Shown here: positions 7,593 through 15,782 of the stretch, piece by piece
Numbering within the stretch: the stretch's first letter is position 1
How the letters are laid out: the number at the start of each line of letters is the position of its first letter
From: an uncultured Lachnospiraceae bacterium
Lineage (GTDB): Bacteria; Bacillota; Clostridia; Lachnospirales; Lachnospiraceae
Direction of reading: 5' to 3'
Length of the DNA: 64,000 nucleotides
Assembly (NCBI GenBank): GCA_944381615.1
Contig: CALWLT010000035.1
Span: 1 to 64,000, forward strand
The notes under the pieces: model-generated
What the model saw: only the letters and a program-made list of their open reading frames with translations
The model's database searches: none
What the model was told of the DNA's origin: nothing
Program-made: the position numbers and the translations under genes

Positions 7593-8469
7593 TCTCCTGC
7601 CGGGCCGCCTCGCCCGCGCGCAGCGATTCGCACAGATCATTGCCCAGGACGATTTTTCCCACGTAGCCGACCTCGCCGACCATGTAAACCTGCCCGTCGT
7701 CGCGGATCTCCACCTCCAGGACGCCGCCGGGCATATGTACGTACATCTTATTGTCCGCCAGGCCCAGCTTAAAGGCGGCGCAGGCCGCGGCGCAGGCGCA
7801 GCTTCCGGAAGCCAGCGTATAGCCGACGCCTCTCTCATAAATCTCGATCTGGATGTTCGTGCGGTCCAGCACATTCAGAAGCTGCGTGTTTACCTTCTCC
7901 GGAAAACATTCCGCCTCCTCCGAATGCTCGCCGATGCGGCAGACCAGCTCCCTGGAAATATCGTTCATCCAGATCACGCAGTGCGGATTGCCGATGGACA
8001 GGCAGGTCGTCACATAGGGAATCTTGCCAAATACCATCGTCTGATTGACCATCTCCCGCCGCTCGCCCGTCACCGGAATCTCATCGCTCCAAAACGTGGG
8101 CCGTCCCATGGAAATCTTGACGCGGCTCCCCTCCTCGTTGAGATAAAAAATGTTTTCCTCGCCGCTTAGCGTCATCCAGGAAACGCTTGTCTTCTGCACG
8201 TATCCGGCGTCCCTCAGGTATTTGGCGAAAATTCCCATCCCGTTTCCGCTCTTCTCTGCCTCGCTGCCGTCGGCATTAAAAATGCGCACGTACATCTTAT
8301 CCTGATCCAGATACGGCCCTGCGAGGACTCCGTCGGCCCCGGCCCCGAAATGGCGGTCGCAGATCCGGCGGATGCTCTCCTTCCCGGGATTCAGTTCGTT
8401 TTTGTTGGGATCGTACACCAGGTAATCATTTCCCATGCAGTGATATTTTTCCAGCGTTATCTGCTTCAT
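7582..8469 (-). CDS. DapF-fold protein with both catalytic cysteines replaced by serine
   Basis: A 295-residue member of the diaminopimelate epimerase family, recognisable from YHCMGNDYLVYD, FGAGADGVL and LSIGNPHCVI. The two active-site cysteines are serines: Ser74 in EKSGNGMG (normally CGNG) and Ser221 in TLASGSCACAAA (normally ACGTGACAA). A cysteine lies three residues after Ser221 but is out of register. The protein is otherwise well preserved, so it is not simply decaying. It may be a substrate-binding regulator or an isomerase of different chemistry, as in the wider DapF/PrpF/PhzF fold. It is the first gene of the run leading to the GS-like and ANTAR genes. Confidence 0.82.
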   Translation of the reverse strand: MKQITLEKYHCMGNDYLVYDPNKNELNPGKESIRRICDRHFGAGADGVLAGPYLDQDKMYVRIFNADGSEAEKSGNGMGIFAKYLRDAGYVQKTSVSWMTLSGEENIFYLNEEGSRVKISMGRPTFWSDEIPVTGERREMVNQTMVFGKIPYVTTCLSIGNPHCVIWMNDISRELVCRIGEHSEEAECFPEKVNTQLLNVLDRTNIQIEIYERGVGYTLASGSCACAAACAAFKLGLADNKMYVHMPGGVLEVEIRDDGQVYMVGEVGYVGKIVLGNDLCESLRAGEAARQEKAD

Positions 8470-8599
8470 CCGTATTCCCTCCTCCAGGGGGCCTCCCGGA
8501 TCCGTTCCGCCAGCCCCGTTTTTTTCTTATGCTTTTATTATACTGGAATTTGAAAAAATATCTATAAAATTTCTGCTGTAAATCTTACATTTTCTGCTA

Positions 8600-8605
8600 T
8601 ATAAT
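8600..8605 (+). promoter_or_regulatory. -10 element before the AraC-family gene
   Basis: A perfect TATAAT lies 25 bases before the start codon, with AGGAGG between them. No good -35 sits 16-18 bases upstream (best is TGTAAA), which fits an activator-dependent promoter. A TATAAT on the opposite strand at 8537-8542 could serve the divergent DapF-like gene. Confidence 0.45.
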
Positions 8606-8629
8606 AAAGGAAACAGGAGGACTCTCTCT

Positions 8630-9562
8630 ATGAACTCGTATGAAAAACGCGGCTATCTGGACCGGGATTTCCGGCTGTTTCGCTTAAAGGGCCCGACCGA
8701 AGAACCGGTCGGCTACCACTATCATGATTTCCACAAGATCCTCATCCTGCAAAAGGGGCGGCTCGATTACCTGATCGAGGGGCGCTCCTACCATCTGCAT
8801 CCTCACGACATCGTGCTCGTCGGCCGCCACACGGTGCACCGCCCTGAGAACGCCCACCGGACCGACTATGAGCGGACGATCCTCTACGTCTCCCCGTCCT
8901 TTCTCGATATCCGGACGCCGGGCGGCTGTGATTTAAACCGCTGCTTTCTGGACGCCCGGGCGCGCCACAGCGACGTGTTGCGCCCGGACCCGGCGCGCAT
9001 GCAGAAGCTGCTTTCGCTCCTTTCCCGTCTGGAAAGCGCCGGGCGGGAGGATGGCTTTGCCAGAGAGCTTTACTGCCGCCTTCTGTTCCTGGAATTCATG
9101 GTCGGCTTAAACCGCGCCGCCCTCGAACAGCCCGCCGGAAGCGACAGTTTAAACTCCAGCGCCGGTTCCGGCGTCATCTCCGCCGTCCTGCGCTATCTCG
9201 CGGACCATCTGGCCGAGGACTTTACCATCGACGAGCTGGCGGCCCGTTTTTACATCAGCAAATACCACATGATGCGGCTTTTCCGCCAGGAAACGGGCTA
9301 CACCGTCCACGGCTACATCACGGAAAAACGGCTCTTATCCGCCGCCGAGCTTTTACAGCAGGGTTCTTCCGTCGCCGACGCCTGCCTGCAGAGCGGCTTT
9401 CGCAATTACGCCGCCTTCCTGCGCGCGTATAAGAAAAAATACGGCGCGCCGCCCCGCAGCCTTGCGTCCCTCAGTCCTCCCGGCGAAGACGCTCTATCTC
9501 TTCCCACAGAAGACGCACATTACGGAGCAGAGAGTCGAACGCGCCGTATTTATAAAAGTTAA
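8630..9562 (+). CDS. AraC family transcriptional regulator with cupin sensor domain
   Basis: A 310-residue regulator. Residues about 15-100 form a cupin-type sensor (YHYHDFHKILILQKG, then LHPHDIVLVGRHTVHR). Residues about 185-285 form two helix-turn-helix motifs: IDELAARFYISKYHMMRLFRQ and SVADACLQSGFRNYAAFLRA followed by KKYGAPP. This architecture senses a small molecule and activates nearby genes. The last 92 bases overlap the end of the convergent AI-2E-family gene, and the extra C-terminal tail of about 30 residues is encoded only in that overlap. It reads away from the DapF-like gene, so either divergent or convergent neighbours could be targets. Confidence 0.88.
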   Translation: MNSYEKRGYLDRDFRLFRLKGPTEEPVGYHYHDFHKILILQKGRLDYLIEGRSYHLHPHDIVLVGRHTVHRPENAHRTDYERTILYVSPSFLDIRTPGGCDLNRCFLDARARHSDVLRPDPARMQKLLSLLSRLESAGREDGFARELYCRLLFLEFMVGLNRAALEQPAGSDSLNSSAGSGVISAVLRYLADHLAEDFTIDELAARFYISKYHMMRLFRQETGYTVHGYITEKRLLSAAELLQQGSSVADACLQSGFRNYAAFLRAYKKKYGAPPRSLASLSPPGEDALSLPTEDAHYGAESRTRRIYKS

Positions 9563-10586
9563 TCACGATCAGCCCCGCCGGGACCGCCAGGATCATCCCG
9601 GCGAGCCCTCTGACCTTAAAGCCCAGATAGAGCAGAAACAGCGTCAGGAGCGGATTTAACCCCATGGAATCGCCCACGATCTTGGGCTGAATCAGCTGCC
9701 GGACGACCTGCGTCAGGACATAGAGCAGCAGAAGGCCCGCCGCATAAGCGTATTCCGCGGTAAAAAGCTTGACCACCGCCCAGGGAAGCAGCACCGTCCC
9801 CGTGCCGAAGACCGGCAGGAAATCGAGGATGGCGACCAGGACTGCCAGCAGCAGGCTGTAGCGGACGCCGAGCACGACAAAGCCGGCCGCCAGAATGGCC
9901 GCCACCACAAACATGATCCGGAACTGCGCCAGGAAATAGCCTCCGATCAGGCCCCTCGCGTCCCGCTTCAGATAAGAAATGTAGCAAAATACCGGGGCCG
10001 GCAGATGGCTTCGCATCCAGGTAAGGATCCGCTCGCGGTCCGCCAGAAACAGGTACGAGGAGAGGATGATCACAACCGTGTTGACCAGCACGCCAGGAAT
10101 CCCGCGGGCCACGTTTCCCGCAATCTCCACCGTCGGCATGGCCGCCTGCGACAGCAGCGAGCTTACCACATTTCCCAGATTATCCGAAAAAGCGAGCACC
10201 GGCTCCTCCAGGCTGTCCGGCAGAAGCTGCGCCAGCCGCCTCCCGTTTTCCAGCGCGCCCGCAATCTCTAACCGCGCGCTCTCATAGAGGGCCGGCGCAT
10301 CCTTCATAAAACTGCTGAGCTCCCGGTAAAGGCCGAGAAACAAAACATAGATCAGGCCGAGGATGGCCGCCAGCACGCCCACGACGATAACCATGGAGCC
10401 GTGCTTTCTTACGAGCCGCAGGCGGCGCTCCAGGAAACGGACCGGCGGATTGGCGATCATCGCCAGGATCCAGCCGATCACGAAGGGCATGAAAAACCCG
10501 AGCAGCCGCGGCCCCAGGACGCAGAGAAGAAACAGCCACAAAAGCGGAATCGCGATATTCAAAAGGATCCTCACATACCGTCTCAT
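9471..10586 (-). CDS. AI-2E family permease, YtvI-like
   Basis: A 371-residue polytopic membrane protein of the AI-2E/PerM family. Hydrophobic pairs at the N-terminus (LLNIAIPLLWLFLLCVLGPRLLGFFMPFVIGWILAM) precede an extracytoplasmic helix-rich segment, with the family's conserved C-terminal half (LDFLPVFGTGTVLLPWAVV, then QPKIVGDSMGLNPLLTLFLLYLG). Clostridial members of this length are often named sporulation protein YtvI, but a transport substrate is not known. It lies downstream of the aminotransferase on the same strand and its 3' end overlaps the AraC gene tail to tail. Confidence 0.85.
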   Translation of the reverse strand: MRRYVRILLNIAIPLLWLFLLCVLGPRLLGFFMPFVIGWILAMIANPPVRFLERRLRLVRKHGSMVIVVGVLAAILGLIYVLFLGLYRELSSFMKDAPALYESARLEIAGALENGRRLAQLLPDSLEEPVLAFSDNLGNVVSSLLSQAAMPTVEIAGNVARGIPGVLVNTVVIILSSYLFLADRERILTWMRSHLPAPVFCYISYLKRDARGLIGGYFLAQFRIMFVVAAILAAGFVVLGVRYSLLLAVLVAILDFLPVFGTGTVLLPWAVVKLFTAEYAYAAGLLLLYVLTQVVRQLIQPKIVGDSMGLNPLLTLFLLYLGFKVRGLAGMILAVPAGLIVINFYKYGAFDSLLRNVRLLWEEIERLRRED

Positions 10587-10643
10587 ACGTTTCCCTTCTT
10601 TCTGCCCTCTCCCGGCATCCGAAATCCCCGGTTCTGCGTCTTT

Positions 10644-11834
10644 TTATCCCAGATGGTAGTGCGCGGCAATCTTGCGGAAGGCCGGCAGCGAGCGCTCGAT
10701 CTGCTCGTAGGAGACGCAGTAGGCGATGCGGACATAGCCCGGGCAGGCGAACGAGCTGCCGGGAACCACTAATACGTTATACTGCTTGCACACCTCGCAG
10801 AACTCCTTCTCGTCCTCTGCCGGCGATTTGACAAACAGGTAGAACGCGCCTTCCGGCTTGATGCAGGAAAAACCGCACTCCAGCAGTCCGTTGTAGAGCA
10901 GGTTGCGGTTCCGGTCATAGGCCGCTACGTCGACCTCCGCGTCCACACAGCGCTTGATGACCCGCTGCATCAGCGACGGCGCGTTGACGCAGCCCAGGAC
11001 GCGGTTGGAGATCGTCGCCGCCTGGAATACCTGCCGGGAATCGTCCATCTCGTCCGGAATGACCAGATACCCGATCCGCTCGCCGGGAAGCGAGAGCGAT
11101 TTGCTGTAGGAATAGCAGATAACCGTGTTGCGGTAAAATTTCGTCACGAACGGAACCACCGCGCCGTCGTAGCAGAGCTCACGGTACGGCTCGTCCGAAA
11201 TCAGCACGATCGATCCGCCGTATTCCTGCTGCTTTTTCTCCAGGATCGCAGCCAGCGCGCGCAGCGTGTCCGCCGAATAGATCACGCCGGTCGGGTTGTT
11301 GGGCGTATTGATGATAACCGCCTTGGTCCGCGGCGTAATCGCTTTCTCAAATTCCTCCAGATTCGGCTGGAACGTCTCCGTGTCCGGCGCGATGACGACC
11401 AGCTTCCCGTCGTAATTTCTCACGTAAGAGCCGTACTCCACAAAATAGGGAGCGAACACGATTACCTCGTCCTCCGGATCCAGGATCGTCTTCAGGATCA
11501 CATTGAGGCCGCTGGCCGCCCCGACCGTCATCAGCACGTTGCCCACGCCAAAATTCGTCCCGTAGCGGCGGTTCAGCGACTCCGCCACCGCCTCCCGCAC
11601 GTCCTCATAGCCCGCGTTGGACATGTAGCCGTGGACAAACAGCGAATCCTCCTCGTCCAGCACGTCGCGGATCGCCTGATTGACGCACGCCGGCGACGGG
11701 ACGCTGGGATTGCCGAGGCTGAAATCAAACACATTCTCCCGGCCGTATTTTGCCGCCAGGCGGTTTCCCTCTTCAAACATCATGCGGATCGCCGAATTGT
11801 TCTGTAAAAGCGGTTCCATTTTTTTTGATACCAT
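10644..11834 (-). CDS. class I/II pyridoxal phosphate aminotransferase
   Basis: A 396-residue PLP enzyme of the aspartate aminotransferase fold. Visible landmarks are FDFSLGNPSVPSP at the N-terminus, the NTPNNPTGVIYS substrate/cofactor asparagine motif, ISDEPYRELCY (the aspartate that contacts the PLP ring) and the Schiff-base lysine in CYSYSKSLSLPGERIGYL. The subgroup resembles AspB-type enzymes acting on aspartate, alanine or aromatic residues; the exact substrate cannot be read. GGAG lies seven bases before the ATG. Neighbours give no pathway clue. Confidence 0.9.
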   Translation of the reverse strand: MVSKKMEPLLQNNSAIRMMFEEGNRLAAKYGRENVFDFSLGNPSVPSPACVNQAIRDVLDEEDSLFVHGYMSNAGYEDVREAVAESLNRRYGTNFGVGNVLMTVGAASGLNVILKTILDPEDEVIVFAPYFVEYGSYVRNYDGKLVVIAPDTETFQPNLEEFEKAITPRTKAVIINTPNNPTGVIYSADTLRALAAILEKKQQEYGGSIVLISDEPYRELCYDGAVVPFVTKFYRNTVICYSYSKSLSLPGERIGYLVIPDEMDDSRQVFQAATISNRVLGCVNAPSLMQRVIKRCVDAEVDVAAYDRNRNLLYNGLLECGFSCIKPEGAFYLFVKSPAEDEKEFCEVCKQYNVLVVPGSSFACPGYVRIAYCVSYEQIERSLPAFRKIAAHYHLG

Positions 11835-11873
11835 AACAGATCTCCTCTCTTTCTTTTCTGAATTTTCTACCTT

Positions 11874-13175
11874 CTATGCGCCCCACCGTCTGGAAACGGC
11901 AAACGCCGCAGCCGCCGTTACCGCCAGATAAAACCAGGTGGACGGGTTGCTGAACCAGGTCGTAAAAAATGAAAGCAGCATGTAAAATGCAAACTGGCCG
12001 TAGAGCAGGTACGCCACGGGATTCTGCACCCGCCGCATCAGCCGCATCAGCGCGTACGCCGCCGCCCCCAGAAGGCAGGAGAGCAGCGCCGCGCCGGCCA
12101 GCCCGAAATCGTAATACGCGTCGTACAGATACGTCAGCGTCGTCATCTCCTCCCGCGTCACAAAAATGGGAAACGACGTGAGCGCCGGAAACAGGAATTT
12201 AAGCCCGGTCAGCGTCCACAGGGGCGCCAGCATCTTGAGGCCGAACGAATGGCCGGAAAGCTCCTTTACCAGGCAGTCAAAATTATCGTAATTATTGGCT
12301 ACATACATATAGGGCTGCGCCAGAAACACCGGCATGTTCTCCCATTTCATATCAAAAATGGCGCTCAGATATTCCGCGTCATGGCTTCTGGCCACCGTCA
12401 GCAGCACGTAGACCGGAACCAGCGCCGCCACCGCCCCCAGCGCGTATCCCCAGTGCAGGCGCCGTTCCTCCATCTGGATGTAGACGAGCACCGCCAGCAG
12501 CACGGAAAACAGTACCTGATAGCGCGAAACGCAGAGAACGGGAATCAGCAGCGACACCGCGTCCAAAACCAGGAAAAAAAACAGTTTCCTCCTGCTTTTT
12601 CCCCGGTCAATCTGGAAATAAATGACCGAGAGCGCCGGGACGAGACAGCAGGAAACCGTCAGGTAATGGATCCCCGTCAGGTGGAAATACGAATACGCGT
12701 GGGGGACGCCCTGCAGAAACAGCGGAATATAGCCCAGCGCCGCCGCCTCCACGGCGAAACAGCCCACGGACACGGCCGTGATGGCGCACGCGCAGAAAAA
12801 GAGGGACGGCGCGCAGGCCGCAAAGCTGTGGCGGCGCACCGACTCCGGCGTGAGCGAAGACAGGCCAAAGCCCCCGTCCCGTTTCTCCAGCCATCCGAAC
12901 GTCAGATAAAACGCCGCAAAGCTCGCCAGGAAACTGAGCCAGGTCATACCGCTCCAGGAAGAGGACAGCCAGCTTAGCTTCAGGCAGGCGAGCCCCTCTC
13001 CCCCCACAAAGGACAGCGCAAACAGCCCCCGCAGATGCAGGGGATCTCCCGTTTTCCGATAATCGCTCCTGTAAAGAAACGCCGCCGCCCCCAGAAGGCT
13101 CAGCCCGGAGAGCACATCATGCCCGCTTCGGGAAAAGAAAAACGCGGCGGCATAGCAAAGGATATATACTGCCAT
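11874..13175 (-). CDS. polytopic membrane protein, O-antigen/oligosaccharide polymerase-like
   Basis: A protein of about 433 residues with ten or more predicted membrane helices and one large loop near the C-terminal third (about 280-355, with AQPYMYVANNYDNFDCLVKE). This layout and the loop position match Wzy-type oligosaccharide repeat-unit polymerases. No catalytic motif can be assigned because the family is poorly conserved. The internal ATG giving MAVYILCYAAAFF was chosen, six bases from AGAGGA; a longer form would begin inside the upstream terminator. No other polysaccharide genes adjoin it, so the role is tentative. Confidence 0.65.
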   Translation of the reverse strand: MAVYILCYAAAFFFSRSGHDVLSGLSLLGAAAFLYRSDYRKTGDPLHLRGLFALSFVGGEGLACLKLSWLSSSWSGMTWLSFLASFAAFYLTFGWLEKRDGGFGLSSLTPESVRRHSFAACAPSLFFCACAITAVSVGCFAVEAAALGYIPLFLQGVPHAYSYFHLTGIHYLTVSCCLVPALSVIYFQIDRGKSRRKLFFFLVLDAVSLLIPVLCVSRYQVLFSVLLAVLVYIQMEERRLHWGYALGAVAALVPVYVLLTVARSHDAEYLSAIFDMKWENMPVFLAQPYMYVANNYDNFDCLVKELSGHSFGLKMLAPLWTLTGLKFLFPALTSFPIFVTREEMTTLTYLYDAYYDFGLAGAALLSCLLGAAAYALMRLMRRVQNPVAYLLYGQFAFYMLLSFFTTWFSNPSTWFYLAVTAAAAFAVSRRWGA

Positions 13176-13187
13176 CCCGGTTCCTCT

Positions 13188-13239
13188 GAAAATGCCGCAT
13201 AATCCAAATGGCCCTGCCATTTCGGCTTATGCGGCATTT
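13188..13239 (-). terminator. intrinsic terminator of the cdaA-cdaR-HPr operon
   Basis: A 13-bp outer stem (AAATGCCGCATAA with its complement) encloses a second 7-bp stem (AAATGGC/GCCATTT) and is followed on the minus strand by TTTTC. It lies 17 bases after the HPr stop codon and before the polymerase-like gene. Confidence 0.8.
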
Positions 13240-13255
13240 CTTCCTTTCTCCTGCG

Positions 13256-13519
13256 CTATTCGCCCAGCCCGCCGCCTACCACGCGCAGCATGGCCGACAG
13301 CGCCTCTTCCTCGTCCTTCCCGTCGCAGATAAATTCAATCTCGTCCCCGCATTTGATGCAGGCGCCCAGGACGCTCAGCACGCTCTTGGCGTTGGAGATC
13401 GTGTCCCGGAACTGAAAGTTCACGGAGCAGTCATACTTAACCGCCTCATTGCAGAGAATCCCCGCCGGCCTCAGATGGAGGCCGGTCGGATTCTTGATTC
13501 GGATCTTCGCCTTAACCAT
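13256..13519 (-). CDS. HPr-family phosphocarrier protein (copy 1)
   Basis: An 87-residue HPr homologue. The active-site histidine is in NPTGLHLRPAG (His15), and the regulatory serine region reads SNAKSVLSVLGA, so both the PEP-phosphotransferase site and the HPr kinase site appear intact. It lies 14 bases after cdaR, in the c-di-AMP operon, and ends at a strong terminator. A paralogue near the right end of the window has the same conserved sites. The acidic C-terminal DEEEALSAM and GGGLGE are typical of clostridial HPr-like proteins. Which copy serves sugar uptake cannot be told. Confidence 0.9.
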   Translation of the reverse strand: MVKAKIRIKNPTGLHLRPAGILCNEAVKYDCSVNFQFRDTISNAKSVLSVLGACIKCGDEIEFICDGKDEEEALSAMLRVVGGGLGE

Positions 13520-13533
13520 ATTCTCACTTCTTT

Positions 13534-14883
13534 CTAGTCGCCTGCGCCGGCCTGCGCCGCATCCGTCCCCCGGGCTGCGCCGGCCGCCGTCTCCTCCGCC
13601 GTATCCGCGCTCTCCGTCGCCGATGCCTCCTGGCTCCGGTCCGCCCCTTCCGTTACGGTTACCGTAAAGGAGGGAACCTCCATCAGCTCAAACGCGTCGT
13701 CCAGCTGAAGCTGTGCCGTCACCGTATGCTCTCCCGGCTGCAGGCCGGATACGCTGGCGCGGAGATTCATCTTATCCACCGAGAGGCTGTCCAGGTCCTC
13801 CTTGAGTCCCCGAATCCGGATCTCAATCTCTTCTTCCTCCGGCGTATACTCATAGTTTTCATTCGTGCCCTCCAGCACGATCGCCGACGTATCCGCCGTA
13901 AACGTGCGCTCCGTCAGCGGCTCTACCTGCAGCGTGACGTCGATGACCGGATCCTCCGGACTCACGATCGTCAGGCTGGAATCCACAAAATCACGCAGAT
14001 CAATCTGGCAGACCCGATCCTCCGTCGCCCCGTTGATGCTCAGGGACGGATCCTGCACGGTAATCGTGCTGACAGACGCCAGATCGGACTTGAGCCCGGC
14101 CACCTGGATCGCCGACGCCTCCGTCTGCGGCCCCGTATAGCGGTACCCCTGCGCGACCTCGCCCGTTACCACAAAATCGAGCGGCACCTCCTTGACCTTG
14201 AGAATCGACATCGTATAGGAGACGTCTCCTCCCAGCGTCTGCACGGAAGCACCCAGATCCGTGAGTTCATTGCCGTTGGCGTCAAAATAGATCGGCGTCG
14301 CCGTGCCGCTCACATCCGATTCGGCCCCCTCGATGTTAAACTGGATGCCCACCGCGCTGATCTGCCCGATGAGGGACGTCGGCCCCTTGACCGATACCGT
14401 CGAGGGAACGACCGTAACCGTGCCCCGCTCGTAGCCGTCCGCCAGCGTGCCGGCGGTAAACGCCTTTACCTCAAATTCTTTTGTCTGCAGCTCCTCTGTC
14501 TTAATGCGGATGACCTCCGGCGAGCGGACCGTCGGAACGGACTCCAGAAGCTGATTGTTATTGACGACCTCCACGCGGATGGGGATGGCTCCCGTCACGT
14601 CGTACATCTCCGTCAGATCCGCATAGGCGTAGAAATCCGTCGCCTTGATGCGGTAATCGTCGCGGGTGCGCACCCGGAAGCTGACCGTCGCCGTCTCCTT
14701 TCCCTCAATCTCATACGTCAGGTTCGCGCGCTCCAGCACGCTCTCATTCAGAATGGTAACCGGGACCTCCCGGGTCGAAACCTTAATGGGGTTGGCGACG
14801 TTGACGATCGCCAGCCAGAGAAAGAATGCACAAAAGAGCGAGATCAGCTTAATTCCCAGATTTTTAGTCAGCTTTTCTTTCAT
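13534..14883 (-). CDS. cdaR: CdaR-type YbbR-domain regulator of diadenylate cyclase
   Basis: A 449-residue protein with one N-terminal membrane anchor (LGIKLISLFCAFFLWLAIVNV) followed by about four YbbR-type beta-rich repeats in the extracytoplasmic part, each with a pattern like VPVTILN and VRSPEVIRI. The tail from about 410 is an Ala/Glu/Thr-rich, probably disordered segment. CdaR homologues bind and modulate the membrane cyclase CdaA. The gene overlaps the end of cdaA by 20 bases, indicating coupled translation. Confidence 0.92.
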   Translation of the reverse strand: MKEKLTKNLGIKLISLFCAFFLWLAIVNVANPIKVSTREVPVTILNESVLERANLTYEIEGKETATVSFRVRTRDDYRIKATDFYAYADLTEMYDVTGAIPIRVEVVNNNQLLESVPTVRSPEVIRIKTEELQTKEFEVKAFTAGTLADGYERGTVTVVPSTVSVKGPTSLIGQISAVGIQFNIEGAESDVSGTATPIYFDANGNELTDLGASVQTLGGDVSYTMSILKVKEVPLDFVVTGEVAQGYRYTGPQTEASAIQVAGLKSDLASVSTITVQDPSLSINGATEDRVCQIDLRDFVDSSLTIVSPEDPVIDVTLQVEPLTERTFTADTSAIVLEGTNENYEYTPEEEEIEIRIRGLKEDLDSLSVDKMNLRASVSGLQPGEHTVTAQLQLDDAFELMEVPSFTVTVTEGADRSQEASATESADTAEETAAGAARGTDAAQAGAGD

Positions 14884-15736
14884 TCCTGCGTCGTCCCTTC
14901 CATATCCTGAACCTGCCCGTATTTCCGGTTTCCCGCCTGATCATCGCGGACAGAAGGGTTTTCAGTTCATCGGCGTCCGACACGCGTCTCAGCCTGCCGC
15001 CCACCGCCACGGAAACGCGGCCCGTCTCCTCCGAGACGACCAGCGTCACGCTGTCCGTCGTCTCGCTGACGCCCACCGCCGCGCGGTGCCGGGTTCCCAG
15101 ATCCTTGCTGATTGCCATATTGTCAGAGAGCGGCAGATAACACGTCGCCGCCGTCACGCGGTTTCCCCGGATCACAACGGCGCCGTCGTGAAGCGGCGTA
15201 TTGTGCTCAAAAATATTGATCAGGAGCTGGCTGGTCACAATGCCGTCCACCTCGATGCCGGTGCGCTCGATCTCGCCCAGCGGCGTGCTCCGCTCGATGA
15301 CCATCAGCGCGCCGGTCTTTACCTTGCCCATCTCGAAGCAGGCCCGTGCCAGCTCATTGATGGTCTTCTCGGTAAACGCCTCGTCCTTTTTTGTGTCCTC
15401 CGCGGAAAACAGGGACACCAGCACGTTCCGGCTTCCCAGCTGTTCCAGCGCCTTGCGCAGCTCCGGCTGAAAAATCACGAGGATCGCCGTAACCGCGATA
15501 TAGGAAATCCGCTCCAGAAGCCAGAGGATCGTATCCAGCTCCAGCACGGCGGCCATCAGAAAGAACGCCAGGATAAACAGGATTCCCTTTAACAGAATCC
15601 AGGCTCTCGTATTTTTAATCCAGATCAGCATCTCATACACGACAACCGTGATGATCGCGATCTCCAGAAGATTTTTGAAGGTAATATTCGGCACAAACGA
15701 AATCCAGGAATAGATTTCCGCCAGAAAAGCCGCCAT
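14864..15736 (-). CDS. cdaA: membrane diadenylate cyclase CdaA
   Basis: Makes cyclic di-AMP from two ATP. Three membrane helices occupy residues 1-90, followed by a DAC domain with the signature residues LHDGAVVIRGNRV (DGA) and GTRHRAAVGVSE (RHR). The start giving MAAFLAEIYSW was chosen because GGAGG is seven bases upstream. Gene order is two unknown membrane proteins, cdaA, cdaR, HPr. The usual glmM partner is not in this cluster. A PII-like c-di-AMP receptor gene is also present at 30.3 kb. Confidence 0.95.
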   Translation of the reverse strand: MAAFLAEIYSWISFVPNITFKNLLEIAIITVVVYEMLIWIKNTRAWILLKGILFILAFFLMAAVLELDTILWLLERISYIAVTAILVIFQPELRKALEQLGSRNVLVSLFSAEDTKKDEAFTEKTINELARACFEMGKVKTGALMVIERSTPLGEIERTGIEVDGIVTSQLLINIFEHNTPLHDGAVVIRGNRVTAATCYLPLSDNMAISKDLGTRHRAAVGVSETTDSVTLVVSEETGRVSVAVGGRLRRVSDADELKTLLSAMIRRETGNTGRFRIWKGRRRNERKAD

Positions 15737-15782
15737 ACTCTTACCTCCCTCCGACAAAAATCCGGCGGCGCAGCCTCAGCGC

